Part shown: positions 11,901 through 22,472 of the stretch, piece after piece
Layout of the letters: every line of letters starts with the position of its first letter
Position numbering within the stretch: the first letter of the stretch is position 1
Assembly (NCBI RefSeq): GCF_963678975.1
Contig: NC_089277.1
Location: 21,235,440-21,299,439 of the forward strand
From: Dysidea avara
Taxonomy: Eukaryota; Porifera; Demospongiae; Dictyoceratida; Dysideidae
Reading direction: 5' to 3'
Length of the DNA stretch: 64,000 nt
Notes under the pieces: model-generated
Told to the model about the DNA's origin: nothing
Seen by the model: only the letters and a program-made list of their open reading frames with translations
The model's database searches: none
Program-made: the position numbers and the translations under genes

Positions 11901-14900
11901 ATTAGTTTTCGTGTCTACAAGGCAAACCGCTTAGAGCAACGAGCTGAAAATCAGTATGTAGCTGGAATAATCATCATAGAAAGTCCTTGCAGTAGTACAA
12001 AAGAATCGGATTACAAATCACTGAGTTATGATTTGAAAGGCAACTACGTGCAGCAAATGCGAGATCGAGATACTCTAATAGAACAGTCACCCTAATAAAG
12101 CATTCAGCTGCATTTATAATTTACTCAGTTATATTACATTGCAAGTTATTCTGTAGGGAATTCAGCTACAAACAAGTCACCCTGTAGTCAGATCAGCTAG
12201 AAGAAGGTAGGGGGACAGAGAGTTCAGCTACAAAGAAGCCATCATGTAGAGAGTTCAGCTCAAATAAATCACCTGTAGAGAGTTCAGCTAGGAACAAGTG
12301 ACCCTGTACAGAGATCAGCTAGAAGAAGTTACCTTGTAGAGAGTTCAGCTACAAAGAAACCATCATGTAGAGAGTTCAACTACAAACAAATCACCTGTAG
12401 AGAGTTCAGCTACAAAGAAACCATCATGTATTGAGTTCAACTACAAACAAATCACCTGTAGAGAGTTCAGCTACAAACAAATCACCCTGTAGAGAGATCA
12501 GCTAGAAGAAGTTACCTTGTAGAGAGTTCAGCTACAAAGAAACCATCATGTAGAGAGTTCAGCTACAAACAAGTGTATACAAACAAGTGGTCCTGTAGAG
12601 ACATCAGCTAGAAGAAGTTACCTTGTAGAGAGTTCAGCTACAAAGAAATCACTATGTAGAAAGTTCAGCTGCAAACAAATCACCCTGTAGAAAATTCAGC
12701 TACAAACAAATTGCCCTGTAGAAAGATCAGCTAAAAGAAGTTACCTTGTAGATAGTTCAGCTACAAACAAATCACCCTGTAGTGAGATCAGCTAGAAGAA
12801 ATTACCTTGTAGATAGTTCAGCTACAAGCAATTCACCCTGTAGAGAGATCAGCTAGAATAAGTCACCTTGTAGAGTGTTCAGTAATAAATATATGTATTA
12901 TATATATATATATATATAATTTGTACATTTACTGATAAAATCAGAAATATTTTAAGTATTTAACATCTGCTTCATCTTTTCTTCTTCCTGTGGTAAAGAA
13001 AAAAAGATAGGTTAAAAAATCCCCAAAGCCGGCCATAGACCAGCTTTGTGGTATACAAAATACAAAAAGAAGTGAAATCTAATCAAAAACAGCTAAGCTG
13101 TAAAAAAGGTGCAGCCCCCAAAAAGGCCATGGTGAAAAAAGATGTGAAATCCAAGGTGGCGGCCAAGAAATGGCTGTGATGGTAGGTTAATGGTAAAAAT
13201 TTTAATAACAACAATTCAGGTGAATTTTGTGCCAAGACCAAGCGGCACCAAATTCACCTGAATTGTTGTTATTAAAATTTTTACCATTAACCTACCATCA
13301 CAGCCATTTCTTGTCCGCCGCCTTGGATTTCACATCTTTTTTCACTATGGCCTTTTTGGGGGCCGCACCGTTTTTTGCAGCTTAGCTGTTTTTGATTAGA
13401 TACATTATACAACAATAACTTTGGGCTTGCACATACTGGGCACTTGTCTTCAGTAGCATCATGTGCTTATTTGTGCAATAATCTGCTGGTCTCACAAATA
13501 CTTAATGGTGAAAACTGCAGTATACCGATGTCATGACCTCGTGTCATAATATTATTGATGTTTCACTGAAGTCTAGACAATACAGGTATTGTTTCATTCT
13601 AATACCACAGTATTACTATAATACCGATATACTCTCCAGCTCTACTACTCACCAAACAGACAAATGTAAGAAAGCACAAAATATTTTAATGCCACTTGGG
13701 ACACAATCATAACTGCACTTAACATCATAGTGTAAGCATAAATTTCTGCTTTATTCATAAAGCTATCATATAGTAGTGCTGTTTTAAGCTAAGACTACTT
13801 GAGCATTAAGATGATTCTTGTAACTGTGTTTTATTGGTTGTAATCCATACATATAATACAGGGAGTGGTACATGGAAATTGTCAAGGAATGAAATTTCAA
13901 GAATTTTGCAATTGATGACACTTTTATGTAACTATAGGTTACATGTATCACCATTGGCTGTTTCTGAACAAAAATATGAATACCTTGTTTTGTGAAGTCT
14001 ATGGCTGTGCGATATTTCTTCTTCTGCTGTTATTTGTACTAGTAATAGCATGGGTAGCAGTGAAATTTGGGATAAATATCACGAGTGTTGTATTGGAAAT
14101 GGGGATAAATTTCACGAGGCGAAGCCAAGTGAAATTTACCATTTCCAATACAACAAGAGTGGTATTTATCCCAAATTTCACTGCTACCCATGCTATTCCC
14201 AGTTAATACCATACTCGCTGCATATACGCATGCTGTGCATTAGCGTTGCCATGTACGCAATTTGTCACTATGTACTAAACACGCGTCGACACTAATTGGT
14301 GCTACATTGTTAACATAAATTCTAGCCAATGAAATTGCAATTACAACTTTTTCACTGCTGTCAGTGAAATACGGGATAAATTTCACTGCTACTATTGAGA
14401 CTTTTGTATGGGCAGTGAAACAGGTATGGTATTATACATTAAACTTCACACCCACTCACCACTTGAACAGCACTAACATCAGCTCCTGATTTGATAAGTG
14501 ACTCAACAACTTCAACATGACCATTTCGAGCAGCCAAGTGCAAAGGAGTACATTTTTTCTAAAATATGTACATGGCACATTTTAAGACAAATCTTACCAT
14601 ATTCGACTTCATTGAACATGCAATATATTTTACCTCTTGAACAGCACTAACATCAGCCCCTGATTTGATAAGTGACTCCGCTACTTCAACATGGCCATTT
14701 TGAGCAGCAATGTGCAAAGGAGTACATTTTTTCTATATTTAATGCAGAGGACACAAAATGGTTGTAATTAGTTTACCATAAAACCATGTTAACTATCTGT
14801 CTTGTATATAATCACTGGCATAGCTACCAACAGCTTATCCAATGTGTGCATTATACAAAAGTCTGATCAGGTTTTAAGCATAATGTTATGTTGATGTACA

Positions 14901-17900
14901 AATACAGGAAATTTTATAAAAATCATATTATTCGGTAAGGAAAGGGGCAACATTATTGTCATGGATCACTCCTTATTTTCAAGCCAAACTAAATTGTTTT
15001 TAATGATGCTCAATTTCATGAGCATAATAACCTTATCATGCCTATGCACACATAATGGTTGTACTTACAACAGAAAAGTAAAAAAAAAAAAGGCCATATA
15101 CATCATAGATACACACTTTGTGAACATGTGCATGTTCTGTTACAATTACAAACTAACTTCTTCCACACCCCTAACTTCTACTCCATATTTGATAAGTACA
15201 TCTACCACAGTAGCATGACCACTTTGGGCAGCAAGGTGCAGAAGATTCCACCTTTCCTAAAGTGGAACATTATAAATGTATGCTTTGCTTGATCATTTCA
15301 CTTTACACATAAACTACTATTGACTCTGCATAAAATTATGATTTACTTCAGTAAGGACTCTAACATCTGCTCCAGAAGAAATAAGAGACTCCACTGCATC
15401 AGCATCACTATTCTGAACAGCAAAGTGTAGACGGGTTTCTTTACTTGCGAACTATGTATATACATTAAACACATACATAATTATGTGCAGATACTGCATA
15501 TCCTCGTGTATTATACTGTATGAATTACTGTCCAGTGGTTGTTTGATATGTTCAACTAAGTACACAATTGAGTAGGTCTTGGTATTTTACCACCTATCCA
15601 TAATCCTATACATGCAATATGGAAGCACTACAACTTTCAATCAGGCATCCACCACAAAATTGGGCATCCACTACAAAATTTGGTATAGGTAGTTTTCATG
15701 TGCACAACTTTTCAAACAATTCCCAATTTCTCTGCTATAGTCATGGAGAATTTTTTTTTATGAATGCATTCAGCTGGATGCTTTGAACTGAATTACTTTA
15801 CTAACACATACATGTACTATCACAAAATTGATGAAGATTACAGTAGTTACCTACCAGCCAGTTATTGTTATTGTTATTAGCACTTTACAGTGACCAGCAC
15901 TGAAGGTCTGACAGCAACATGTTCTGCAGCCTTAGGATTACCTAACCTAATTGTAAGGACTTAGACTTAGTGACAGTGCATAGAAACTACACAGAGATAG
16001 TTATGTATCTAACCTTAAGGTGACTAACTTTAACGATACACTATATAAATTTAGCAAATTTGTATATCGGCGAATTATGCACTTGTCAATTTCATACCCC
16101 ACCCCCATGCGTCCCCACACCCCAGGTGGGGATTTGACATTGCTTCTTGTCCCCACCCCTGGGGCAATTGACAGTTGTCCAATTCACCGACCGATTTTCG
16201 GTAGTTGCATTTCTAAGCAATAAAATTGCACTTGCTATAATTTTACTAGCTACAGGGCAGGTTTATTACTAGTCGCATGCATGAAATATGCGCTTAGTCA
16301 TCCTTGAAGTGTTGTCAAATCCCCTACTATGAAGGTGGGGCATGAAATTGACAAGTGCATTAGCGCAAACAAAATTTAGCAATTTTATGAATTTGTGAAT
16401 TGGTGCAATTAACTAAGCATACATTTTGCAGGTTTAGTGTGTACTAAATTTAGCAAAAAAAAACCAAAGTCACTAAAATCGCTAAATTTAGTATATAGCT
16501 AAATTTAGTCACCTTAAAGTATATGGACTCAGTTGATCCTGATTAAATGCTACTATATTATTGATAATATGCTTATTCCACAAGGTAAATACATAGCTAT
16601 AAATCCTCCAAGTAGTACAACCATGGTAATAATGGTTTTATATGAAAATGGTTTCCTGCACTTGCTTGTCACGCAACTACAAGTGTTTCTTCTTTGCTAC
16701 ATACCTAACACAATATACACATCTTTCACAATGTGATAATTGGTAACATGTAGTGTTTACATGTCATCACACCAATGTCAATGTAACCAAAAATGCTAAT
16801 CTGCAAATTTAGGAAGTATTTATAATATAAACTTGAACATAGTAAACTCACATCATTTCTTGCATCAAGCACAACTGTTGAAGAGATTTTCAAGTACGCA
16901 AAACTTTTTTTGATAAACTCAGTAATGTTTCTAGTAGCTGTTTCTGCCATGTATGAAACAGCTGTCTTAGGAATGATAAATTCCAGCAGTAAAGAAGACA
17001 CAGCTGCTTTGCAAAATGGAGGAATCACAAAAGGCTTAACTCCACAGTATCGGCCAACAAACTGTTTGAGTTCATCGTATTCCTTTTTGGTAATACGATA
17101 GAATATTTTATTGCTTACAATTGCTACCATTTTATCATAACCCTTAGGAACCTTTTGCTTTTCAGACATACAGTAGTTGTAAATTTCTTGCAATTTCATT
17201 TGACTGTTTAGTTTTTGCTCATATTGTGTTAGCATTTGCTCACAGCGATCAGCAGATTCCAGTGATTGTATTAGAATTTTGAGCAAAGCAAAATCATCCC
17301 ATCGCCAACATCCACGTAGATTTTTAATGAACATTATTCTAATACATTTGCAGGCTTCTATTTCTTTGAGTTGATCTTCATTAAATAAGAGCACACTTGA
17401 ATCATCCTTGATAGTCAGATAAGAGCATACGTTCTTTATGACCTCTAGATTCTCATGTTCGTTCAGCTTTAATTCTCTAATGATATTTGATATAAGAATT
17501 CCAAATTCACCACTTGCTTGATGTGGTGTGGTGATCAGTGCTGATGCTGGAGAAGTATTGCACTTGATTTTCAATTTATCAGCATTTACCTTGCAATTGT
17601 CTGTGAATAAATGCATAGATACATACAGAATATTGTACACATGAATGTAAAAACCGGCTACATATTCATAGATGGATCTAGGAGACACTGTTGGGGGGAG
17701 GGCATGGGAAAGGGGCAAGAAACTTTATGGTGAAACATTGTTTATTTTACTAGGAGGAGAAAATATAACTCTATCAGGAATTGTGGTAATTATTCTTATT
17801 GGGCTTTCATACATACACATTATTTCTTGTAATTGCATTTTTTGGTGTAAGCCACTAGGGCATTACTTGTATTGTGGTTAATTGTACATAGGTCTTACTT

Positions 17901-19380
17901 TTTGTATGGTATTCAGTTGTCGTAGTTGTCTTGTAATTTTGTGTTTCATTATATTCTTTGCCATTAGCTGCTATCTAAGTGGGTTACTACATATTGACAA
18001 TGACGACCCAAGTGGCTGCTCCAATTCCTGCTGCTATTGATGAACTTTACAGCCAAGTTGAGGACCGGCAATCCTATACTGAATGCTTGCAACAATATTT
18101 CATGGCTGCTAGTGTTACGAATAAAGCTAAACAGCAAGCTATATTGCTAAGTGCATGTGGTGCATGCGCTTACAGACTAATTTGCTCTCTATCAGCTCCT
18201 AATAATCCAAAAGACACCTCTCTGTCTGATTTGATCAAACTGATGTCTGAACACTATCAGCCAAAACTGTCTGTTACAGTACAGCAATTCAAGTTTCATT
18301 CTCATTTTTATACTGTACATAGAGCATCAGTGGCAACCTATGTCGCTGGACTTCTTTCTTCCCTTTCAGGTGGTCAAGAATTCACCAAACTAGATTTGGC
18401 ACATGCTTATCGCTATATTCTTTCACATAACTTTGGTTGGCATGGCTTGATGAATGAAGAACACTTACATCCTAAAAGCCTATTTGTGTGTCTTCTGAGA
18501 ATTTTGTTTAAATTAGACTTTCTAGTTTGAATCTGAGAGCACTTTTTGACAGTTATTGAACTAAGTGTACAGTTCAAAAAGCATGTGTTAACTTAAAAAT
18601 ATCTTTCTGAGATAGAATCTGCTTGATCACTTGGTGCATTTAATGAGCTAGTGTGGTATAATTCAATTAGAATAGTGACTGTTCTATTAGAGTAGTGACT
18701 GCTCTATTAGAACACAGTATCTTGATCGTGGCACAAAATGCAAACTTATTTGCCAGAATTTCTTCATATAGCATTTAGTTTATACATGCATTTATAACTT
18801 TGTCTTCTATTTACTCATTGGCTGTCAGTACTTTAATATAGTGTGAATAATTCCCAGCCTGTTCACGGTAAGTGATGCAGCTATACAGAGTGAATAATAA
18901 CAATATGGAAAGCAGTAATTGCTTTATGTGCTATTTTACAATTACATGCACTGTACCTGTTTGCAACTGAATCTTCACATTTACTGCCAATGAATTCAAT
19001 CCAACAGTGGTCAGTGCAGTGACTAACTGACTCCAACTAGCATCAGGCTTCATCATCAGCCACTTTTCGAACATGATAGTACAGCACTTGCTAGCATCAT
19101 TAGGATGATCAGCTTTGATCACATCCAGTACGCCAGTGGCATTGTCCAGTAACTGTACACCTAGATCATACCACTGTGCTGCTACCCCACTGACTTCAGG
19201 TTTCAAAATGGCACGAAGCTGTTTTTGAGTTGGATAATCGTGATCTATGTAAAATAAATTTTTAAGGATAAAAATCTCAGTTAGTAATACTGTTTATGCC
19301 ATTTTATTGCAGGGCTTGTATATTGTTTTGCCTCACCTCTCAAGTCTTGGATGTCTTCCATCAGTGAATAAACTGAATCA
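8853..19380 (-). CDS. Death domain / unknown domain / ankyrin-repeat protein (multi-exon gene)
   Basis: Nine or more exons on the minus strand join in compatible phase into one protein: a short N-terminal exon (19380-19337), a Death-domain exon (19244-18957), a 250-residue exon (17600-16852), ankyrin exons at 15451-15347, 15256-15158, 14732-14634, 14558-14460, 9430-9166 (gapped) and 9090-8992, and a tail exon (8933-8853) with a TAA stop. Death domains recruit partners by homotypic contact and ankyrin arrays bind proteins, so a cytosolic signalling adaptor, perhaps in innate immunity or apoptosis, is the inference. The start codon is not certain: the first visible exon has an in-frame ATG (MEDIQDLR), but its acceptor-like TGTAG end implies an upstream exon. 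Introns host several transposons. Alternative: two neighbouring genes, with the 5-kb interval 9431-14459 as the break. Confidence 0.75.
8992..9090 (-). CDS. Ankyrin-repeat exon
   Basis: A 99-nt, 33-codon exon between TTTTAG and GTGAGT encodes one complete ankyrin repeat: [20 protein letters not shown] followed by KSGADIN. The one-repeat-per-exon layout is shared with the exons at 14.4-15.3 kb, which points to growth by exon duplication. Confidence 0.85.
9166..9430 (-). CDS. Ankyrin-repeat exon interrupted by an assembly gap
   Basis: The 5' side reads [13 protein letters not shown] after a TAG acceptor, then 200 N (9192-9391), then GADISAVEE and a GTGAGC donor. If it is a normal 33-codon repeat, only about 34 nt are truly missing; more repeats could be collapsed in the gap. 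The 200-N length is likely a placeholder. Confidence 0.75.
9192..9391. other. Assembly gap (200 N)
   Basis: A run of exactly 200 N lies inside an ankyrin exon. Near-identical neighbouring ankyrin exons are a plausible reason the assembler failed here. Confidence 0.95.
9550..9735 (-). mobile_element. LINE reverse-transcriptase 3'-end fragment
   Basis: On the minus strand the translation runs [15 protein letters not shown], then [15 protein letters not shown] and TSCYKDRLI. This is the conserved C-terminal pattern following the polymerase domain of non-LTR retrotransposons. The frame breaks after RLI, so it is a dead fragment inside an intron of the Death/ankyrin gene, in the same orientation. 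Confidence 0.7.
9740..10409. other. Intron sequence with repeat debris
   Basis: No exon seen. Two head-to-tail copies of CTGCTCTATTA(G/C)AGTA lie at 10225-10270, and a GGGGCTGCAGCCCC palindrome near 10328 resembles the ends of the hAT-like element that follows. Confidence 0.4.
10410..11262. mobile_element. 853-bp hAT-type non-autonomous element with CAGGGGCGGAT ends
   Basis: The left end CAGGGGCGGATCTAGGATTT and right end (complement CAGGGGCGGATTCAG) are inverted repeats of the kind typical of hAT elements. AATATA flanks both sides (10404-10409 and 11263-11268), a short possible target duplication. A C-run of about 20 sits at 11229-11248. It contains no transposase. A related, eroded copy is visible around 25570-25800. 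Confidence 0.7.
11269..12065. repeat. Higher-GC dispersed repeat of unknown class
   Basis: This block is clearly richer in GC and CpG than its surroundings. It starts with an imperfect palindrome around CGCGCCACACCGTG (11322-11335) paired with CACGGTAGTGTG (11290). Several internal phrases of the type CCGATTGG..CAAATTT recur in diverged form at roughly 160-200-nt spacing. Open frames are under 70 codons. I do not recognise a known class. Confidence 0.4.
12150..12885. repeat. 31-bp minisatellite (GTAGAGAGTTCAGCTACAAA unit)
   Basis: Roughly twenty imperfect tandem units of about 31 bp follow the pattern GTAGAGAGTTCAGCTACAAA then CAAATCACCCT. Variants GATCAGCTAGAAGAAGTTAC alternate with it, giving a higher-order pattern. 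The reverse complement of the same unit occurs at 28085-28345, again next to a related palindrome. Confidence 0.85.
12896..12920. repeat. TA microsatellite
   Basis: A run of alternating TA of about 20 nt lies directly after the minisatellite. Confidence 0.85.
13060..13405. repeat. 345-bp palindromic MITE
   Basis: Arms of about 160 nt (13065-13227 and 13248-13400) pair almost perfectly around the loop at about 13238. Landmarks are AACAACAATTCAGGTGAATT near the centre and AATCAAAAACAGCTAAGCTG at the outer edge. Related sequence occurs at 28350-28880, also beside the 31-bp minisatellite. Confidence 0.85.
13420..14040. other. Intron sequence, nothing recognised
   Basis: AT-rich sequence without exon signatures. 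It ends at the palindrome at 14046. Confidence 0.35.
14046..14196. repeat. 150-bp hairpin repeat
   Basis: Left arm 14046-14114 and right arm 14130-14196 pair through TAGCATGGGTAGCAGTGAAA and TTGTATTGGAAATGG, leaving a loop of about 15 nt rich in G and C. Short relatives of the arm (GTGAAATACGGGATAAATTTC) lie near 14362, so a larger foldback element probably extends to about 14430. Confidence 0.8.
14460..14558 (-). CDS. Ankyrin-repeat exon
   Basis: The 33-codon exon encodes [20 protein letters not shown] then [11 protein letters not shown], a textbook ankyrin repeat. It is flanked by TTTTCTAAAA-type acceptor context and a GTGAGT donor. It is very similar to the exon at 14634-14732, so one is a recent duplicate. 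Confidence 0.9.
14634..14732 (-). CDS. Ankyrin-repeat exon
   Basis: The 33-codon exon encodes [20 protein letters not shown] then [11 protein letters not shown], with a TATAG acceptor and GTAAAA donor. The intron to the next exon is only 75 nt. It differs from its neighbour at a handful of codons. Confidence 0.9.
14740..15150. other. Intron between ankyrin exons
   Basis: No exon is visible. Open frames on the plus strand here read through this intron and the next exon in antisense and are not genes. Confidence 0.4.
15158..15256 (-). CDS. Ankyrin-repeat exon (diverged)
   Basis: The 33-codon exon encodes [20 protein letters not shown] then [17 protein letters not shown] has become NLLH and GAD has become GVE, so the repeat is diverged but complete. 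Acceptor CTTTAG, donor GTTAGT. Confidence 0.85.
15347..15451 (-). CDS. First ankyrin-repeat exon (diverged)
   Basis: A 35-codon exon encodes [20 protein letters not shown] then [11 protein letters not shown]. It is two codons longer than the other repeats and lacks the GH before the second helix. It follows the 250-residue exon in phase 0, so it is the N-terminal cap of the array. Confidence 0.85.
15470..16010. other. Intron with a dispersed repeat
   Basis: Bases 15870-15960 match 51200-51300 in inverted orientation, around CTGAAGGTCTGACAGCAACA. Otherwise nothing is recognised. Confidence 0.5.
16015..16517. mobile_element. 500-bp MITE with an inner nested palindrome
   Basis: Outer inverted ends TTAAGGTGACTAA / TTAGTCACCTTAA enclose a second inverted pair, GCACTTGTCAATTTCATACC near 16079 and its complement near 16340-16360. 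The core around 16100-16180 is C-rich. No coding content. Confidence 0.7.
16852..17600 (-). CDS. Exon encoding an unrecognised 250-residue domain
   Basis: A single 749-nt exon, acceptor TTCACAG and donor GTGAGT, carries about 250 residues that join in phase to the Death-domain exon (phase 1) and to the first ankyrin exon (phase 0). It is predominantly helical by composition. Features: [20 protein letters not shown] near residue 37, [20 protein letters not shown] near 108, [16 protein letters not shown] near 146, and [18 protein letters not shown] near 168. The WRWDDFALL stretch and helical spacing suggest a death-fold-like or adaptor module, but I cannot assign a family. No transmembrane segment or catalytic motif is evident. 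The protein sits between a Death domain and ankyrins, so a protein-interaction role is likely (inference). Confidence 0.8.
17979..18530 (+). mobile_element. Internally deleted Ty3/gypsy gag-RT fusion
   Basis: An uninterrupted 183-codon frame (best start ATG at 18000) begins with Gag-like sequence: [39 protein letters not shown] and [20 protein letters not shown]. It then passes directly into [19 protein letters not shown], the block that holds the first catalytic Asp of Ty3/gypsy reverse transcriptases. The zinc knuckle, protease and N-terminal RT are gone, and sequence after RYI no longer follows RT. No LTRs seen. It lies antisense in the intron between the Death and 250-residue exons. Confidence 0.75.
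18535..18950. other. Intron sequence with dispersed TCTATTAGAGTA motifs
   Basis: Two head-to-tail copies of GTGACTGYTCTATTAGA occur at 18674-18712, followed by ATCTTGATC. No exon is visible. Confidence 0.5.
18957..19244 (-). CDS. Death-domain exon
   Basis: A 288-nt exon (acceptor ACATAG, donor GTACAG) encodes 96 residues. After [18 protein letters not shown] the core reads [38 protein letters not shown], then [20 protein letters not shown] and [11 protein letters not shown]. This matches the Death-domain plan: W.xLG in helix 1, I..D(H) in helix 2, W....P.ASW..L..AL in helices 4-5 and a final VGLN.LA helix. Such domains form homotypic oligomers in receptor and inflammasome-type signalling. 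The phase matches both neighbouring exons. Confidence 0.9.
19337..19380 (-). CDS. Small N-terminal exon of the Death/ankyrin gene
   Basis: A 44-nt exon reads [14 protein letters not shown] and ends AGA G|GTGAGG, which joins as R-D-H-D to the Death-domain exon. An in-frame ATG gives a possible start (MEDIQDLR); a TGTAG acceptor just upstream suggests an earlier exon that I could not locate. Confidence 0.55.
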
Positions 19381-19399
19381 CTACAGGAAATACCCACAT

Positions 19400-22370
19400 A
19401 CCTATATAGTCCATTAGCAACACAATACCCATCTCAAGCAATACACTACTAGTGAGTGTATTTATAAAATAATCAGGTAAGGATCCATGTAAAAACAAGC
19501 GGCATGATTCATATAAATCTTGTAGTTATAAGTTGTTCTAAGTAGCTACTGTATGCCAAACTATGTATGGGTTTCTCACATAAACATTTTGGTATACAAT
19601 CATACTCATACTTCTTGTTTCACTATACTCTTCTCTTGTAGATCCAAACGTAACATGACATTTGATAATTTTAAATACACTAGTTTGCTTACTTTTTGCT
19701 ATAGCTATCATGGAGCATTGGGCAATGGCAATATCCCGGATATGCATGATCACTCAGTGTTGGTGTAACACACAGGATATTATTTTTGACTGGTTGAAAA
19801 TTAAAATTGTTCACAGTGTGCTCTATACTATGCCATGAATATATACACTACCATATTTTCCTATAAACTTTATGAGTGGTTTTGTTGATGAAATTGTATT
19901 TGCTTATTTCAGCTTTCTTTGTAATTTCAAATGCATTTTGTACATCGGAGCACTCCTGAGGAGTACGAGCTACTTTGCTGATGACCCTTCACTTTTAGAT
20001 GCATTACGCAAACAGTATCCAATTACTTTAAATGTATCACTTTCACACTTTATTGTAAAGAACAAAAAAGCCAGTGTATATATCACACATTCAACTAGTT
20101 TTTGAAATGGCATTGTGCGAATACAAGTACATACCTCAACTGTGCAATATTTTGATAATGCTGATATTAGTTATCAGATTACCTTGATGAACTTTTCTTT
20201 CTTTTGCTATGTCTCTCCTCAGTAATATAGTCACACCTCACAAGAATTAATTTTTCTTTTCTTCATCAAAGCCTTAAACAAAAAATGATAATTGCAGGTT
20301 AGTTTTATGTTACTGTTCTGATATTAATCAGACACCTGGCTCGACATCACATAACATGGTTTGACTAATGGATTGAGCCATAAGTGTATTCACAAATTAA
20401 TAGTGATTGTGAGTACAGTTAGCAAATGAACACACTTTTGCACAATGCACTGATTGGAATGCAAGTTGATAAGATTGTTTTAATAGTAGCTACATAGTGC
20501 TAATCAACCTTGTCATATGCTTAACTTGTGTCATTATCCCTATATGTTCAAACCCTTAAAGCAGTTGTTGATATCCCATAATGTTTATCCTAAATTCACA
20601 TGGAATACATTTGGGAAATGTGTCTGCACATGTAGGTAATTCACTTATATACTACAGGAACTTGCCATGACATCTGCACAAGCCCAATAGATACAGGCCC
20701 AAGGAAAAGACTATGAATGTGTTATTCAAGATGCTACTACCAAGTGGAATTCCATCTCATTCTTGAGTCGTACGCTTTGCTCTGTTGCACTACGAGCAAT
20801 GAATAGAAGGGAACCGGCAATTTACATAATGTATAACTTGGAAAATACTATATCTACACAGTACTGTGACTCTTTTACCACAGTTATATACCTACTTAAT
20901 ATAATTTTTAGCTAGTGCTATAGACAATATTACTATATATAGCGTACAAGTGTGTGAGTGTGTGTACACTCCATACCATTACTTGTGTTAACAGAAGCTT
21001 TAGATAGAAATAAATCCCCTTTTAATTTGAGCAAATTAATGGTATCAATATCGTGGTTTCTATTTGCACAGATAACCTTATAGTACTACACAATTGAACA
21101 GATGGCTACAAGGAAGTATGTACATTGTGTCCATTGTGGCTTCTATTTCATAGCTACGTAATTATTAAAAGGTCTTGGAATGGTGCAGTTAGTATTAACT
21201 TAGCTATCTACAATACTGAACCAGGATTTAAAGATCCACTTGAATCTCTTAGCCCTCTATAGGGTTGTGTTCCATTACATTATTAGCTCTTCTTATTTAA
21301 GCCATTTTAATCATTTAGAATCAGAGCAAATTCTGGTTATACAAATATTTAATGGATACAAGTACCACACATACTGTGAAAACTACCTGACTAAAAAAAC
21401 AAATCTCTGTGCTCCAAGAGCATTGATGGTACTAGTACAAGGTGCATTTAATAATTCATATAAAATTTAAAGCTACATGCTTTTAAAAGAAATTGCTGAC
21501 TTTTCATTATCAAGATGATAAGGATAGTATGTCAATTTCTATATCATACTCAAAATTCCAGCTCTATGGCAGGTGTACATATCTCATCTCTAATGAGAAC
21601 TACCAGTTTTCTGTTGCATTATACTCCCATTTATATTTAGTCAAATACTAGCTACACCAACCTATGATGCTGATAATTACATTAAACAACACATACACTG
21701 ATATGTCTATGTGGGCTGCCATCTAGTCACAATTAAGATATTGATCCTTATATAGCCATAATAAAAACAGAACACTCTTCTATTGATTGAAACCCCTACT
21801 ATGACCTGTTTACATTGTTCCCCACACTGTTCATGCAATCATATACATGCAGTATAGCTAATTGTGTATCGCAAATATCTCTTTTATCTGTCCAATATTT
21901 ACTTGCAGATTTGAATTCAATTCCATGTATGATATATAGCTATACATATCTTAATTTTCGTTATGGCCATAACCTATAGCTGGGTGCTTCACACACTGGT
22001 GAGAAGAACTTGCATGCTACTTTCACTGACACTTTTATCACACATGCCTTCTCTTCACTACAGTTTAACATATATATTACAATCATGGGACTAGCTCGCT
22101 ATATATAGACCACAAAACACTTAAAAACGCAAAATAGAATTCGTGTAGCTATCAATCATATGTAGCTAGGCTAGTTCTCTTCAGCTTAACTTCCCTCCCA
22201 TCCCCCTCCTCCCCCAACTCCTTCCGTTCTTTAGAATTACGTTTTAAGAAAGTTTACAAGGCGACAAACAAGTACAAGGCTACAACTTACAGCTATAAGT
22301 CACATGTAGCTATAGAGCTAGCAACAATGAACTCACTAACTACACAGCTATAGCCTCAAGCCTGTCGCTA
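19400..22370. other. Intergenic or upstream sequence, no gene recognised
   Basis: AT-rich. Short open frames only. A possible plus-strand exon around 19915-20090 (acceptor TTATTTCAG, residues DDPSLLDALRKQYPITLNVS) could not be linked to anything. Any upstream exon of the Death/ankyrin gene should lie here. Confidence 0.35.
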
Positions 22371-22472
22371 CTGTCCGGAATTGGAACTAAAAATTAAACA
22401 CAATTTTTTTATGTGTTCCAGTTTAGTTAACGCTGCGGGATGAAATATATGGATTCCCATGCAGCAGCGGGT

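Noticed and set aside
12150..12885. Regular 31-bp repeats resembling a CRISPR array
   Set aside because: Units are contiguous and themselves variable, there are no unique spacers or cas genes, and the genome is eukaryotic. It is a minisatellite.
13943..14295. Overlapping frames of 60-87 codons on both strands
   Set aside because: They arise from the hairpin repeat at 14046-14196 read in both directions.
19872..20105. 77-codon plus-strand frame with an acceptor-like TTATTTCAG and DDPSLLDALRKQYPI
   Set aside because: It looks mildly exon-like, but no partner exon, domain or phase-compatible neighbour was found.
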